This document shows positions 45,544 through 54,816 of a stretch of DNA of 64,000 bases, in pieces (the first letter of the stretch is position 1; each line of letters begins with the position of its first letter). The position numbers were made by a program, and so were the translations under genes. The notes beneath the pieces are model-generated. The model did not search any database, was not told where the DNA came from, and saw nothing but the letters and a program-made list of their open reading frames with translations. The stretch comes from Natrarchaeobaculum aegyptiacum (GTDB lineage Archaea; Halobacteriota; Halobacteria; Halobacteriales; Natrialbaceae). The stretch covers positions 1,798,001 to 1,862,000 of the forward strand of contig NZ_CP019893.1 in the NCBI RefSeq assembly GCF_002156705.1. Direction: 5' to 3'.

Positions 45544-45634
45544 CGGCACGACGACGCGATCGACTCCCCTCCGGCGACCCGACGCCACTCACTCGCGGAG
45601 GCTAAAAACTGCCGCTGGGACGGTTGCTGCCGTC

Positions 45635-47380
45635 TTATCGTTCCCGGCGCAATCGATCGATCACGAACTCACGGTCGACTTTCGCGAGGAACGTCCCCAG
45701 TTTCGGCCCCTGTTCTTCGTCGAAGAACAGCCGGTAGCCTGCGGAGAAGAAGTCCCCCACCGGCACGTCGTTTCGCTTGGCCGTCTCGTAGATCTCGCCC
45801 TGCAGTTCCTCGGGATCGACGTCCTCGTCGGCTGCGACGAAGTCCGCGAGTTCGTCGAGTGCGGCCTCCGTCGCCGCGTCGAACTCGTGGGCCGGTAGCT
45901 CCGAGCGCTTGAGTTCGTAGTCGAACTCGTTTTCGGTTCTGCGGGCCCAGTTTCGGGCCCGTTCGACGCGCTCGAGGGCGCTCTCGACGGCCCACTCGGG
46001 AGCGTCCTCGGGGATGTGACCCTCGCGACGGGCGATCTCCTCGCGGAGGTCGGGGTCGTCGGTCATCCCGAGCACCGCGGCGAAGGTGTACGGAAGGCGG
46101 ATTCGCTCCTCGGGTTCGTTCGCGCGCCCGTCGACGCGCTCGGTTTCGGCGTCCTCCGCCGCCCCCTCGACGACGAGCGGATAGACGCGCTCGGCGAACT
46201 GGCGTTCGTCCTCGGTTCCCTCGACCTCGCCGACGTAGATCGCCTCGAAGCGGTCGAACTCGTCGACGAGCTGGTCGAGGCGCTCGACGCTGAAATCCCG
46301 CGCTTTCGACGGGTCTTTCGCGAAGAAATACCGCAGGACTTCGGGTTCGATCAACTCGAGGACGTCCGAGACGAGGATGACGTTCCCCGCAGAGGACGAG
46401 AACGGTTCGCCGTCCAGGGTGAACCACTCGTAGACCATCGGGACGGGGGGTTCGATCTCGAGGACGTTTCGTGCGACGTCGTCGCCGCTGGGCCAGGAAC
46501 CTTCGGCGTGGTCCTTGCCGAACGGTTCGAAGTCGACACCCAGCACCTGCCACTGGCCGGGCCACTCGAACCGCCAGGGCATCTTCCCTTCACGGATCGT
46601 CGCGGTTCCCTCGTGGCCACAGCCGTCGATCGTCTGGTCCCCGGCGTCCATGTCCGTACAGCGGTAGTCGACCGTCGGTGGCTCGGCCTCGAGGTCGACC
46701 CCTGTCACCGTCTCGGTGAGCTTTCCACACTCCGAACAGATCGGGTTGAACGGGACGTAATCACCCTCGGCGTCGACTTTGTCCTGGTACTGCGAGAGCA
46801 CTTCGCGCGCGCGATCTGCGTGCTCGAGGACGTGTTCGGTCACCTCGTCGAACTCGCCGGCCTCGTAGCAGTCGGTGTTCGAGACGAGCTCGATCGGGAC
46901 GTCGACGGCGTCGGCGCTGTCGGCGATGATCTGCGAGAAGTGTTCGCCGTAGGAGTCACAGCAGCCGAACGGATCGGGGATGTCGGTGTAGGGTGCACCG
47001 AGATTGCGCCCGAGTGCGCCGGCGTCGACGTCGCCAAGGTCGACGAGGTTCCCCTCGAGGTCACAGAGCGTTCGCGGGAGCCCGCGAAGCGGGTCGCGGT
47101 CGTCGGCGGTGAACACCTGGCGGACCTCGTAGCCCCGTTCTCGGAGGACCTCGGCGACGTAGTAGCCGCGCATGATCTCGTTGACGTTCCCGAGGTGGGG
47201 GACGCCCGACGGCGAGATGCCACCTTTGACGACGATCGGTTCGTCCGGATCGCGCTCGAGGATTCGGTCTGCGACCGCGTCGGCCCAGAACGCGTGGTGG
47301 TCGTCACTCTCCTCGCGCTGGAGCGTGTACGGGCTCGTCGCCGCGTCTTCCGGATCGTCGGTGGGAGCGTCGTCGCTCAT
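45635..47380 (-). CDS. lysS: Class I lysyl-tRNA synthetase
   Basis: The protein has 581 residues. The HIGH-like motif GVPHLGN (about 59-65) and the KMSKS-equivalent PFSSSAGNVI are those of the archaeal class I LysRS; a zinc-like cluster CSECGKLTETVTG lies mid-protein. It charges tRNA-Lys. The ATG overlaps the stop of pyrH (ATGA), so pyrH is read downstream of lysS on the same message. The last residue of the KMSKS core is Ala where bacterial class I enzymes have Lys. Confidence 0.94.
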   Translation of the reverse strand: MSDDAPTDDPEDAATSPYTLQREESDDHHAFWADAVADRILERDPDEPIVVKGGISPSGVPHLGNVNEIMRGYYVAEVLRERGYEVRQVFTADDRDPLRGLPRTLCDLEGNLVDLGDVDAGALGRNLGAPYTDIPDPFGCCDSYGEHFSQIIADSADAVDVPIELVSNTDCYEAGEFDEVTEHVLEHADRAREVLSQYQDKVDAEGDYVPFNPICSECGKLTETVTGVDLEAEPPTVDYRCTDMDAGDQTIDGCGHEGTATIREGKMPWRFEWPGQWQVLGVDFEPFGKDHAEGSWPSGDDVARNVLEIEPPVPMVYEWFTLDGEPFSSSAGNVILVSDVLELIEPEVLRYFFAKDPSKARDFSVERLDQLVDEFDRFEAIYVGEVEGTEDERQFAERVYPLVVEGAAEDAETERVDGRANEPEERIRLPYTFAAVLGMTDDPDLREEIARREGHIPEDAPEWAVESALERVERARNWARRTENEFDYELKRSELPAHEFDAATEAALDELADFVAADEDVDPEELQGEIYETAKRNDVPVGDFFSAGYRLFFDEEQGPKLGTFLAKVDREFVIDRLRRER

Positions 47381-48102
47381 CGTTCGTTCTCGGCCCAGTA
47401 GGTCGGTTCCTCGCCGACGCCCTCCGGGATCACGTCCGTGCCGTCGTGGTCGCCGTGACGGACCGCGCGGGCGATCCGCTCTGGGTCGGTGCCGTCGAGG
47501 ACGATGGTGCGCATCCCCGACCGCTGGATGATCTTCGCCGCGAGCAGGTCGACCGGAGAGGACGCACCGGCGGTCATCTCGAGGCCGCCGATGACGTCGA
47601 CGAGTTCGGTCGCGGTGAGTTCGTCGTACTTCGTCGCGTCGTCGTCCTCGTTCGGATCGGCGCTGAAGACGCCGGGGACGCTCGTCGCGTAGACGAGCAG
47701 GTCGGCGTCGACGTACTCGGCGAGGGCGGCCCCGACGGCGTCGGTGGTCTGGGCTGGCGCGACCCCGCCCATGACCGAAACGTCACCCTGGCGGATGGCC
47801 TCGCCGGCTTCGTCGTAATCTCTCGCGGGCGCGGTGATCGTATCCTCGCCGAGTGCGGCGATGAGTAACCGGGCGTTGAGCCTGGTGACGTCGATCCCCA
47901 GCTGGTCGAGTTCGATCTCGTTGGCCCCCAGTTCGCGCGCCGCGGTGATGTACTCGCGGGCGACGCCGCCGCCCCCGACGACGGCACCGACGCGACAGCC
48001 GTCCGCGACGAGGTCCTCGACGACGGCCGCGTGTTCGGCCACCCGATCCCCGCCCGGCTCGGGCACGAGCACGCTCCCGCCGATAGAAACGACCACTTTC
48101 AT
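47377..48102 (-). CDS. pyrH: UMP kinase (archaeal type)
   Basis: Amino-acid-kinase fold, 241 residues. Start VVSIGGSVLVPEPGG is the phosphate loop; GGGGVAREYI, QLGIDVTRLNARLL, VMGGVAPAQTTDAVGAALAEY and SVPGVFSADPNED follow, as in archaeal PyrH. It phosphorylates UMP to UDP. The stop overlaps the lysS ATG by 4 nt (ATGA); since both run on the minus strand, pyrH is upstream and lysS follows it, coupling pyrimidine and translation genes. Confidence 0.93.
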   Translation of the reverse strand: MKVVVSIGGSVLVPEPGGDRVAEHAAVVEDLVADGCRVGAVVGGGGVAREYITAARELGANEIELDQLGIDVTRLNARLLIAALGEDTITAPARDYDEAGEAIRQGDVSVMGGVAPAQTTDAVGAALAEYVDADLLVYATSVPGVFSADPNEDDDATKYDELTATELVDVIGGLEMTAGASSPVDLLAAKIIQRSGMRTIVLDGTDPERIARAVRHGDHDGTDVIPEGVGEEPTYWAENER

Positions 48103-48229
48103 GCTAATCCGGTGTAGCCGGGTTGCTCTCTTAAGGATTGCCAACTGCCGGGGTCCCGGAGCGTGCTCGCACGTCACACGTGGCTTCGAATCTGTCTCGA
48201 GCGCGGCCGACTCGTCACGTCTCCCCCGG

Positions 48230-49225
48230 TCACCCCTCGAGCGAACAGACCAGCGCCTCGTCGTCGCGCTCGAACGTGGTCCCGAACGGTTCCGAGAGTT
48301 GTCGCATCCGGTCTCGCGCCCACTCGGCTGCGCCGGGGCTGGCCTCGTGGACCGCACAATCGTCGATCTCGGTGGGGTACAGGCGAAGGTCCTCGTGTGC
48401 ACCGTCCGCCGAGGTCGAGAGGACGAACAGGAAGCTCCGGTCGTTTCGCAACTCGGGGTCGACCCGGTAGTCGTCGACGAAGTCGCCCGCGTCGTAGACG
48501 ATCGGGACGCCGTCGTACACCTCGAGCCCATGGAAAACGTGAGCGCTGTGGCCGTGGACGAATCCCACGCCGTGGTCGACGAGGTATCGGGCGAACTCGC
48601 GAAACGACTCGGGCGGTTCGGTGACCATGTTCGGCCCCCAGTGCAGCGAAGCGACGAGCAGGTCGGGGTTCGTCTCGCGCGCCCGCTCGAGCGCGGTTTC
48701 GACCCGCTCGCGCGTCGTCTCGTCCTCGACGTCCACCGGTATCCACGCGGTGCCGGGCGAGTCCTCGTCGGCCGCGTACTCGGGCGTGTTGTCGGTCAGC
48801 GAGACGACGGCGACGTCGACGTCTCCCGCGGCGAATCGGGCGGGCTCGAGTGCCTCGTCGATCGTCTCGCCGGCTCCAGCGTGGGCGATTCCGGCCTCGT
48901 CCAGGTGTTCGAGGGTATCCCGTAGCGCCACCGTCTCGTAGTCGAGAACGTGATTGTTCGCGAGCGCGCAGACGTCGACGCCCGCGCGTTCGAGGGCGGG
49001 GACGGCCCAGTCCGGATCGGCCCTGAAGTGAAACGGTCGATACGTTCGCTGCCACGGCGTGCCCCGCGTCGAGAGGACGCACTCGAGGTTGCTCACCAGC
49101 CCGTCGAGGTGCTGTAAGCGCTCGAGAGTCGATCCCCAGACGGCGTCGACCGGTCGGCGACGCTGGCGATCGTCGACGACCCGGCCCAGCATGACGTCGC
49201 CCGTGAAGCCGATTCGTGGGGACAT
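48230..49225 (-). CDS. CapA-family (poly-gamma-glutamate synthesis type) metallophosphatase-like protein
   Basis: The protein has 331 residues. Family motifs in order: GFTGDVMLGR at the start, VSNLECVLS, VDVCALANNHVLDY, HWGPNM, and HGHSAHVFHGLEVYDGVPIVYDAGDF. The calcineurin-like fold is clear; the role in polyglutamate or capsule formation is family lore, and no capB/C is present. No signal peptide from ATG 49225. It may act on wall or nucleotide substrates in the cytosol. Confidence 0.82.
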   Translation of the reverse strand: MSPRIGFTGDVMLGRVVDDRQRRRPVDAVWGSTLERLQHLDGLVSNLECVLSTRGTPWQRTYRPFHFRADPDWAVPALERAGVDVCALANNHVLDYETVALRDTLEHLDEAGIAHAGAGETIDEALEPARFAAGDVDVAVVSLTDNTPEYAADEDSPGTAWIPVDVEDETTRERVETALERARETNPDLLVASLHWGPNMVTEPPESFREFARYLVDHGVGFVHGHSAHVFHGLEVYDGVPIVYDAGDFVDDYRVDPELRNDRSFLFVLSTSADGAHEDLRLYPTEIDDCAVHEASPGAAEWARDRMRQLSEPFGTTFERDDEALVCSLEG

Positions 49226-49350
49226 GAGCGGTCGTTCGCCGGCCACGGACAAAATCCCTCGTCGTCGACCAGACCCTGGCACATCGCGTTCGTATCGACG
49301 CCGGCCGGGGCCCCGATAGCTACAAACCGTGACCAGCGCATAGAACTGGT

Positions 49351-50217
49351 ATGTACGTACTCGGAGTGCACGATCACGGTGCCGACCGGGACCGACTCGA
49401 TCGGGTCGTCGATCGGGTCGTCGATCGGTTCTCGCGGGAGGGGCGGGTGGGCGTCGTTCGCTACGACGCGACCATCGCCGACGGCACGACGGCGGCGGAA
49501 GCGCTTACCGTCGGTGGGGACGTCACCTACGGCCTCGGGGCCGACGGCGACTGGACGGCCACCGGGACGGGGATGGACGTCGCCAGCGCGCTCGACCAGT
49601 TGACGCCGACGTGTGACTACGCCGTCGTCGTCGGTGTGCCCGGGCTGCGGTACCCGTCGGTGCTCGTCGACCCAGCGACCGCGGTGGACGACGCTGCCGA
49701 GGGACCCGACGACACGGACGCCGCTGGTGAGGTCCTCGCCACCGTCGAATCGCCGGCCGACGTAGACGAAGACGCCCTCCTCGAGTCGCTGCACGCGACC
49801 GAACCTCACGAGACCCTCGAGTCGCTCGTCACCCGCGTCAAGCGCTCTCCGAAGGCAGAACGATCGGGAGCGATCGCCACCTTCACCGGACGCGTCCGGA
49901 CGAAAGACGACCCCGACGACGACCCGACGGAGTACCTCGAGTTCGAGAAGTACGAAGGTGTCGCCGAAGAGCGGATGGCCACCATCGAGCGCGAACTCGA
50001 GGCCCGCGACGGCGTTCTCGAGGTCGAACTCTACCACCGGACCGGCGTCGTCGAACGCGGCGAGGACATCGTCTTCGTGGTCGTCCTCGCCGGGCACCGC
50101 GAGGAGGCGTTTCGAACGGTCGAAGACGGCATCAACCGCCTCAAAGACGAGGTGCCGCTGTTCAAGAAGGAAGTGACCGTCGACGACGAGTTCTGGGTGC
50201 ACGAGCGCTCGGCGTGA
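49351..50217 (+). CDS. moaE: Molybdopterin synthase large subunit MoaE with N-terminal MobB-like domain
   Basis: The protein has 288 residues. The N-terminal half (about 1-105) lacks a clear MoaE match and resembles a degraded MobB-type P-loop region without the Walker A lysine. After an acidic linker (about 108-150) comes MoaE: SGAIATFTGRVR, a glutamate loop YLEFEKYEGVAEERM, HRTGVVERGEDIVFVVVLAGHRE and the active-site VPLFKKEVTVD. MoaE with sulfurated MoaD (in archaea a SAMP-like protein) makes the dithiolene of molybdopterin, used by enzymes such as the AOR at 37042. Confidence 0.88.
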   Translation: MYVLGVHDHGADRDRLDRVVDRVVDRFSREGRVGVVRYDATIADGTTAAEALTVGGDVTYGLGADGDWTATGTGMDVASALDQLTPTCDYAVVVGVPGLRYPSVLVDPATAVDDAAEGPDDTDAAGEVLATVESPADVDEDALLESLHATEPHETLESLVTRVKRSPKAERSGAIATFTGRVRTKDDPDDDPTEYLEFEKYEGVAEERMATIERELEARDGVLEVELYHRTGVVERGEDIVFVVVLAGHREEAFRTVEDGINRLKDEVPLFKKEVTVDDEFWVHERSA

Positions 50218-50592
50218 CCGGCCAGACCTCCACGGGTCTCTGGGTGTCTCTGTTCTGTCCGTTCGGCCTGATCTTGCTCGAGTGGACGCTCTCTGTTCGG
50301 TCTCTGTCACGGTGGGATGCGAGCGCGCACACTCACCGTTCGGCCCGACTCTCCGGCGAAAACAGTCCAGATGTATCGACGGTTCTGAAAAAAAGAGTGA
50401 CATAAGTATCGATGGGTTGTTTGGAGAGATAATGAATTAGGAGCGGTTCTAAAAGGTCTGGAAGATTCTGAGGCCCTATCAAAACACGTCGTGAACGTGG
50501 ATAAAAGATTTATTACTGGTGAAATCGCTGAACACAATCGAAATTTCCCGAAGTAACCTTCCTTTATAACAGGTAGTCGCCAGAAGGGGTAG
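50218..50592. other. Gene-free stretch with promoter at its right end
   Basis: 375 bp without any reading frame of haloarchaeal character. The left half is ordinary GC-rich sequence; from about 50390 it becomes AT-richer and ends in the promoter of the next gene. No repeat or RNA gene is seen. Confidence 0.6.
50563..50569 (+). promoter_or_regulatory. TATA box of the gene at 50593
   Basis: TTTATAA is centred 27 nt before ATG 50593, the best-formed TATA box seen in the window, consistent with strong leaderless expression. Confidence 0.6.
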
Positions 50593-50838
50593 ATGTCGAT
50601 GAGCACGACAGCACAACCCTCCACGGAAAGCAAGGAACGCCGCCTGAAACGCTACCTGCGCGAACGCGCCGAAGACGGTGAACTCTACTTCAAGGGTAAG
50701 TTCATCGCAGACGACGTCGGTATGTCCCCCAAAGAGATCGGCGCGCTCATGGTCAAGCTCTCGGAGTCCGTCGAAGACCTCGAGATCGAGAAGTGGTCGT
50801 ACACGAGCGCGACCACGTGGCGCGTCGCACCCGCGTAA
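50593..50838 (+). CDS. Small conserved haloarchaeal protein (DUF7123-like)
   Basis: The protein has 81 residues: KERRLKRYLRERAEDGELYFKGKFIADDVGMSPKEIGALMVKL and a final LEIEKWSYTSATTWRVAPA strand. The helix-turn-helix-like IADDVGMSPKEIGALM and terminal wing suggest a DNA-binding role. I associate the sequence with DUF7123, common and highly conserved in haloarchaea, unchecked. ATG 50599 is an alternative start. Confidence 0.8.
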   Translation: MSMSTTAQPSTESKERRLKRYLRERAEDGELYFKGKFIADDVGMSPKEIGALMVKLSESVEDLEIEKWSYTSATTWRVAPA

Positions 50839-51238
50839 CTGTCTGCCATCGGCGACCACACCGACCCGATCCGAGATGGACCACTGGACCACCACCGGAC
50901 CACCCGCTGAACGCAACCGCACTGTCACGCACGCCACGAATCGACGCGGATTCCTGATCCGCGGTCCCCATTCCCATCCATCCCATCGACGGCCCTGACG
51001 CCGTCCCCGACTCCCATCCGACTCCCATCCACCGCCGCGCTGGCGCGTCACAGACGCCATCCGGCGCGGGTCACCATCCGTTTTCGAGCGACGGCGTCTG
51101 ACGTCGCCGTAGCGACAGTCCCGCCACGGGCTCGATCACACGAGCCCGAGCGTCACGCACTATCCTGACGAGTTCGGAGAGACGGACGAGCCTGCCGTCG
51201 GCAGTCGATTTATACGAGCCGGTGATGAACCTCGGGTG
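50839..51238. other. Gene-free stretch
   Basis: 400 bp with no supportable gene. There are several CCCATCC repeats (about 50969-51032) of unknown meaning, possibly only low-complexity DNA. TATA-like TTTATAC (51209-51215) lies about 27 nt before the next start. Confidence 0.55.
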
Positions 51239-52387
51239 ATGGACGACGGGACGCGACCCGCGGCGGAGCCGCCGTGGGTCACCCCACCGCCGGACGGACC
51301 GCCACTCGAGCGCCTCCGACCGGTATTTGCGGTGTACGAGGTAACTCGAGAGGACGACCGACTGATCTACTACGGCGTCGCTCGCGCAGACGGGACGACC
51401 GTTCTCGAGGAGCTGTGGCCGGTCTTTCGCGAGTGCGGGTACGAACTCGAACTCGAACAGCGCGCGGGCGGCCACGCGCTGGTCGCCGAGCCGAGTTCGG
51501 TCGGGATCGACGGCGTGCCGTGGACGAATCTCCTGTTGTTCGTGTTGACGGTCCTCTCGACGCTCTTTGCGGGCTCGATGTGGTATCACATCGATCCGTT
51601 CACGAACCCGACGGAGATCTGGCGCGCCTGGCCGTTCACGGCCGCGATCATCGGCGTCCTCGGGGTTCACGAGATGGGCCACTACGTGATGAGCCGCTAC
51701 CATCAGGTCGACGCCTCGCTGCCGTACTTCATCCCGGTGCCGACGCTCATCGGGACGATGGGGGCGGTGATCAAGATGAACGGCCGGATGCCCGACCGAC
51801 GGGCGCTGTTCGACATCGGTGTCGCCGGGCCGCTGGCTGGCCTCGTGGCGACGGTCGCCATCGCGATCGTCGGGCTGCACCTGCCGCCAGTGCAGGCCCC
51901 CCAGTCGGTGATCGACCACCCCGATGCGGTCCAGATCCAGCTCGGGTATCCGCCGCTACTCGAGTTGCTGGCTCTGGCGTTCGACCAGCAACTCTACTAC
52001 GAGGGTGGAGCGCACGTGAATCCGGTCGTCGTCGGTGCCTGGGTCGGTCTGTTCGTCACCTTCCTCAACTTGATTCCCGTCGGGCAACTCGACGGCGGGC
52101 ACATCCTCCGGGCGATGGCCGGCGAGTACCAGCCCCTGATCGCGGCGCTGGTCCCCGGGGCGCTGTTCGGGCTCGCGGCGTACCTCTACACCGTCGGTGA
52201 CGCCGGGATCAACGCTGTCGTCATCTGGGCGATCTGGGGCGTCTTCACCGCAGTCCTCGCGACGGCGGGGCCGGTTCGGCCGGTCCGGGACGAGTCACTC
52301 GGCCCGGGCCGATTCCTCCTTGGAATCCTCACGTTCGCACTCGGCGTGCTCTGTTTCGCGCCGGTCCCCGTCGAGGTCGTCGTCTGA
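51239..52387 (+). CDS. Site-2-protease-like membrane metalloprotease (M50)
   Basis: The protein has 382 residues. An acidic N-terminal domain (about 1-92) precedes about seven membrane helices. The zinc motif HEMGH (His144, Glu145, His148) and the partner motif LDGGHIL late in the membrane part are complete. Such proteases cut within membrane segments, often of anti-sigma or other regulators. No PDZ or CBS domain is seen. ATG 51239 follows a possible GTG at 51236. Confidence 0.88.
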   Translation: MDDGTRPAAEPPWVTPPPDGPPLERLRPVFAVYEVTREDDRLIYYGVARADGTTVLEELWPVFRECGYELELEQRAGGHALVAEPSSVGIDGVPWTNLLLFVLTVLSTLFAGSMWYHIDPFTNPTEIWRAWPFTAAIIGVLGVHEMGHYVMSRYHQVDASLPYFIPVPTLIGTMGAVIKMNGRMPDRRALFDIGVAGPLAGLVATVAIAIVGLHLPPVQAPQSVIDHPDAVQIQLGYPPLLELLALAFDQQLYYEGGAHVNPVVVGAWVGLFVTFLNLIPVGQLDGGHILRAMAGEYQPLIAALVPGALFGLAAYLYTVGDAGINAVVIWAIWGVFTAVLATAGPVRPVRDESLGPGRFLLGILTFALGVLCFAPVPVEVVV

Positions 52388-52428
52388 CGTGATCGATTCG
52401 CCGCACTTTCACGCCGGTAGCCACGCGA

Positions 52429-53364
52429 TCAGGGATCGCCGTGGGTGAACCCCCGATCCGGGAGCAGGTCGCCGTCGATCGTGACGCCTTCTTCCCGGTC
52501 GACGACTTGCCCAACTCGAGTGAGCGGGACCGGACACGCCGCCCGTGCCGATTCGAGTGCGTCTTCGGGGAGGGTGACGACCAGTTCGAAGTCCTCGCCG
52601 AACGTGAGCGCTCGCTCGAGAGTGTCCCCGGTCCTCTCGTCGCCGTCGCCGATGGCCGCGAGCGCGTCGGCGATCGGGACCCGATCTGCCTCGATCGCGA
52701 ACCCACAGCCGCTCGCCTCGCCTAACTGGTGGAGCGACCGTGAGAGGCCGTCACTCGAGTCCATCATCGCGGTCGCGTGTGAGGCGAGCGCCAGCCCGGC
52801 GTCGACGCGCGGTTCGAAGCGAAAGAGGTCGTTGGCCCGCTCGCGGATGTCGGCATCGGGTTTCTCGGTTCTGTCCGGGGTCGCTCGCTCGGCTCGCTGG
52901 AATAGCTCGAGAGCGGCGGCGCTTCGGCCGAGGTTGCCCGTGACGCAGACGACGTCGCCGGGACTGGCTCCGCTGCGCAACACCGGGTCGTCAGTGTGAC
53001 CGATGGCAGTCGTCGTCACCGTAAACTCCTGGTGGCCATCGAGGTCGCCGCCGACGTAGCGAGCCCCCACCAGTTCGCAGACGTCGCGCGCGCCGCGGAC
53101 GAACGCGAGTAGCTCGTCGGGGTCGAACTCGGGAGCCGCGTAGGCGGCGACCGCGGCCGTCGCCTCGGCACCCATCGCGGCGACGTCAGAGAGCGAGGCA
53201 CCGACGGCCCGCCAGCCGGCGGTGTAGCGGCTCGTCCCCGGTGGAAAGTCCGTCCGCTCGTGGAGCATGTCGGTCGTGACCACGAGGTCGTCGACAATCG
53301 CGGCGTCGTCGCCGACGGCCTCGAGTTCCTCGGCCAGTAGCGTCAGGGCGGCCCGCTCGTCCAT
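52429..53364 (-). CDS. thiL: Thiamine-monophosphate kinase
   Basis: The protein has 311 residues, PurM/ThiL fold. Conserved pieces: GDDAAIVDD, TTDMLHERTDFPPGTS, YVGGDLDGHQEFTVTTTAIG, CVTGNLGRSAAAL, MMDSSDGLSRSLHQLG and TFGEDFELVVTLP. It phosphorylates thiamine monophosphate to the diphosphate cofactor. The residue string GDD and the MDSSDGL motif carry the metal-binding Asp residues. Convergent with the protease gene. Confidence 0.92.
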   Translation of the reverse strand: MDERAALTLLAEELEAVGDDAAIVDDLVVTTDMLHERTDFPPGTSRYTAGWRAVGASLSDVAAMGAEATAAVAAYAAPEFDPDELLAFVRGARDVCELVGARYVGGDLDGHQEFTVTTTAIGHTDDPVLRSGASPGDVVCVTGNLGRSAAALELFQRAERATPDRTEKPDADIRERANDLFRFEPRVDAGLALASHATAMMDSSDGLSRSLHQLGEASGCGFAIEADRVPIADALAAIGDGDERTGDTLERALTFGEDFELVVTLPEDALESARAACPVPLTRVGQVVDREEGVTIDGDLLPDRGFTHGDP

Positions 53365-53463
53365 ACCCGCCGTTTCCCGTGGAGGGGCAAAAACGGTCCG
53401 GCGCGGCCGCGTCCCGTTGCATAACTGGGCTCAGCCCGACTCGCGCGTCCGGAAGACGATGGC

Positions 53464-53470
53464 CTTAAAT
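53464..53470 (+). promoter_or_regulatory. TATA-like box of rps19e
   Basis: CTTAAAT is centred about 28 nt before the ATG at 53495 and supports that start over an earlier in-frame one. Confidence 0.45.
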
Positions 53471-53494
53471 GCTGCCGACGGGAACCAGACCCCA

Positions 53495-53950
53495 ATGGCT
53501 ACGATGTACGACGTTCCGGCGGACGACCTCATCGAGGCGGTCGCCGAGGAACTCGAGGACACGCTCGAGGAACCGGAGTGGAACCAGTTCGCGAAAGCTG
53601 GCGTCGACCGTGAACTGCCTCCCGAACAGGAGAACTTCTGGGCGATCCGCGCAGCGAGTCTGCTGCGGAAGGTCGCCGACCGCGGACCGATCGGCGTCGA
53701 GCGACTCTCGACGGAATACGGTGGCTCGAAACCCGGCTCGAACCGCTACCGCGTTGCTCCCGACAAGCGCGCCGACGGCTCGCGCAACGTGATCCGAACG
53801 ATCCTCCAGCAACTCGAGGACGAAGACCTCGTCGAGACCGCCGAAGGGCAGGGCCGCCGCATCACCCCCGAGGGTCGCAGCCTGCTCGACGACACCGCTG
53901 GCTCCGTCCTCGAGGACCTCGACCGTCCGGAACTCGAGCGCTACGCCTGA
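53495..53950 (+). CDS. rps19e: 30S ribosomal protein S19e
   Basis: The protein has 151 residues, normal for archaeal S19e. MATMYDVPADDLIEAVAEELE opens the family; WNQFAKAGVDRELPP, FWAIRAASLLRKVA, GVERLSTEYGG, RYRVAPDKRADGSRNVIRTILQQLEDEDLVE and GRRITPEGRSLLD complete it. It belongs to the small subunit, archaeal/eukaryotic only. The upstream in-frame extension is antisense to thiL and is rejected. Confidence 0.95.
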   Translation: MATMYDVPADDLIEAVAEELEDTLEEPEWNQFAKAGVDRELPPEQENFWAIRAASLLRKVADRGPIGVERLSTEYGGSKPGSNRYRVAPDKRADGSRNVIRTILQQLEDEDLVETAEGQGRRITPEGRSLLDDTAGSVLEDLDRPELERYA

Positions 53951-54047
53951 TCTCGCGGGGCTCTTTTCGACGACGTGCGTGATCGCGGTTCGACCGCACC
54001 ATCGCTCACCGTTCTCGAGCGGCGGTGCTCGCTGAATCGCCGTGTGA

Positions 54048-54758
54048 TCAGGTTTCGACGAGGGTGTCGACCGACCGGATCGTCGCAGATCGGTCACCGA
54101 CGAGCGCATTCTCGAGTGCGGCTGCGACCGCGTCGGGGTCTGTGGGTCCGTCGCCGGTTGCGACGCTACCGACGGAGGCTGGATCGAACGGGACCTCGAG
54201 TGCGTCGTAGACGGCCTCGAGGGCGGTCGCCAGTTCGTCCCGGCGGTCGACGACGACGATGCCGGCGGTGAGTGCAGCGTCGTGTCGGACGCGCTGGGCG
54301 ATGCCGACGACCTTCTCGAGGCCAGCTCCACGTGTGACCGACAGCGAGTGCGCACCCGGACAGAAGGAGTTCGCCGGTTCACCCCGCTGGACGGAGTCGA
54401 GGCCGACCTCTCTGAGTGCGTTTTCGACGGCTGCCGTCACGCGCTCGTAGCGCTCGTCGGTCCCGCGGCGGAGGTCGGCGACCGGGGCCGCGCGGGCGAA
54501 CGCGAGCGTCGTCTCGCCGTCGTAGGCGACCGCCCGCCCGCCGACCTCGCGCTCGAGCGGCGGAAACCCTCGGTCGCGGGCGCGTTCGCGGGCCCGGTCG
54601 TAGCCCTCGAGTCGTCGATCTCGGCGGCCGAAAGCGAACTGTCGGTGGGGTGTCCAGACGCGAACGGCGGAGTCGCCGCCGGCCGCGTGCTCGAGCAGCC
54701 GCTCGCTGACGGACCGGTCGACTGTGACGTCGGCTGCACGACCCCGGTAGACGTACAC
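54048..54758 (-). CDS. Lipoate-protein ligase A / BPL-family protein
   Basis: The protein has 236 residues with the cofactor-transferase fold: RVWTPHRQFAFGRRD, FPPLEREVGGRAVAYDGETTLAF (lipoyl-adenylate pocket) and NSFCPGAHSLSV...KVVGIAQRVRHDAAL, where the Lys-x-x-Gly of LEKVVGIAQR is the usual carrier-binding lysine region. It would attach lipoate or octanoate to E2/GcvH, or act as a related transferase. Divergent from the M23-like gene by 58 nt. Confidence 0.8.
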   Translation of the reverse strand: MYVYRGRAADVTVDRSVSERLLEHAAGGDSAVRVWTPHRQFAFGRRDRRLEGYDRARERARDRGFPPLEREVGGRAVAYDGETTLAFARAAPVADLRRGTDERYERVTAAVENALREVGLDSVQRGEPANSFCPGAHSLSVTRGAGLEKVVGIAQRVRHDAALTAGIVVVDRRDELATALEAVYDALEVPFDPASVGSVATGDGPTDPDAVAAALENALVGDRSATIRSVDTLVET

Positions 54759-54816
54759 GACTCAGGGTTTCGGTCGACGGGGCTAAAGGGTCTCGGCTCC
54801 GAGCGCTCTCCCAGGC

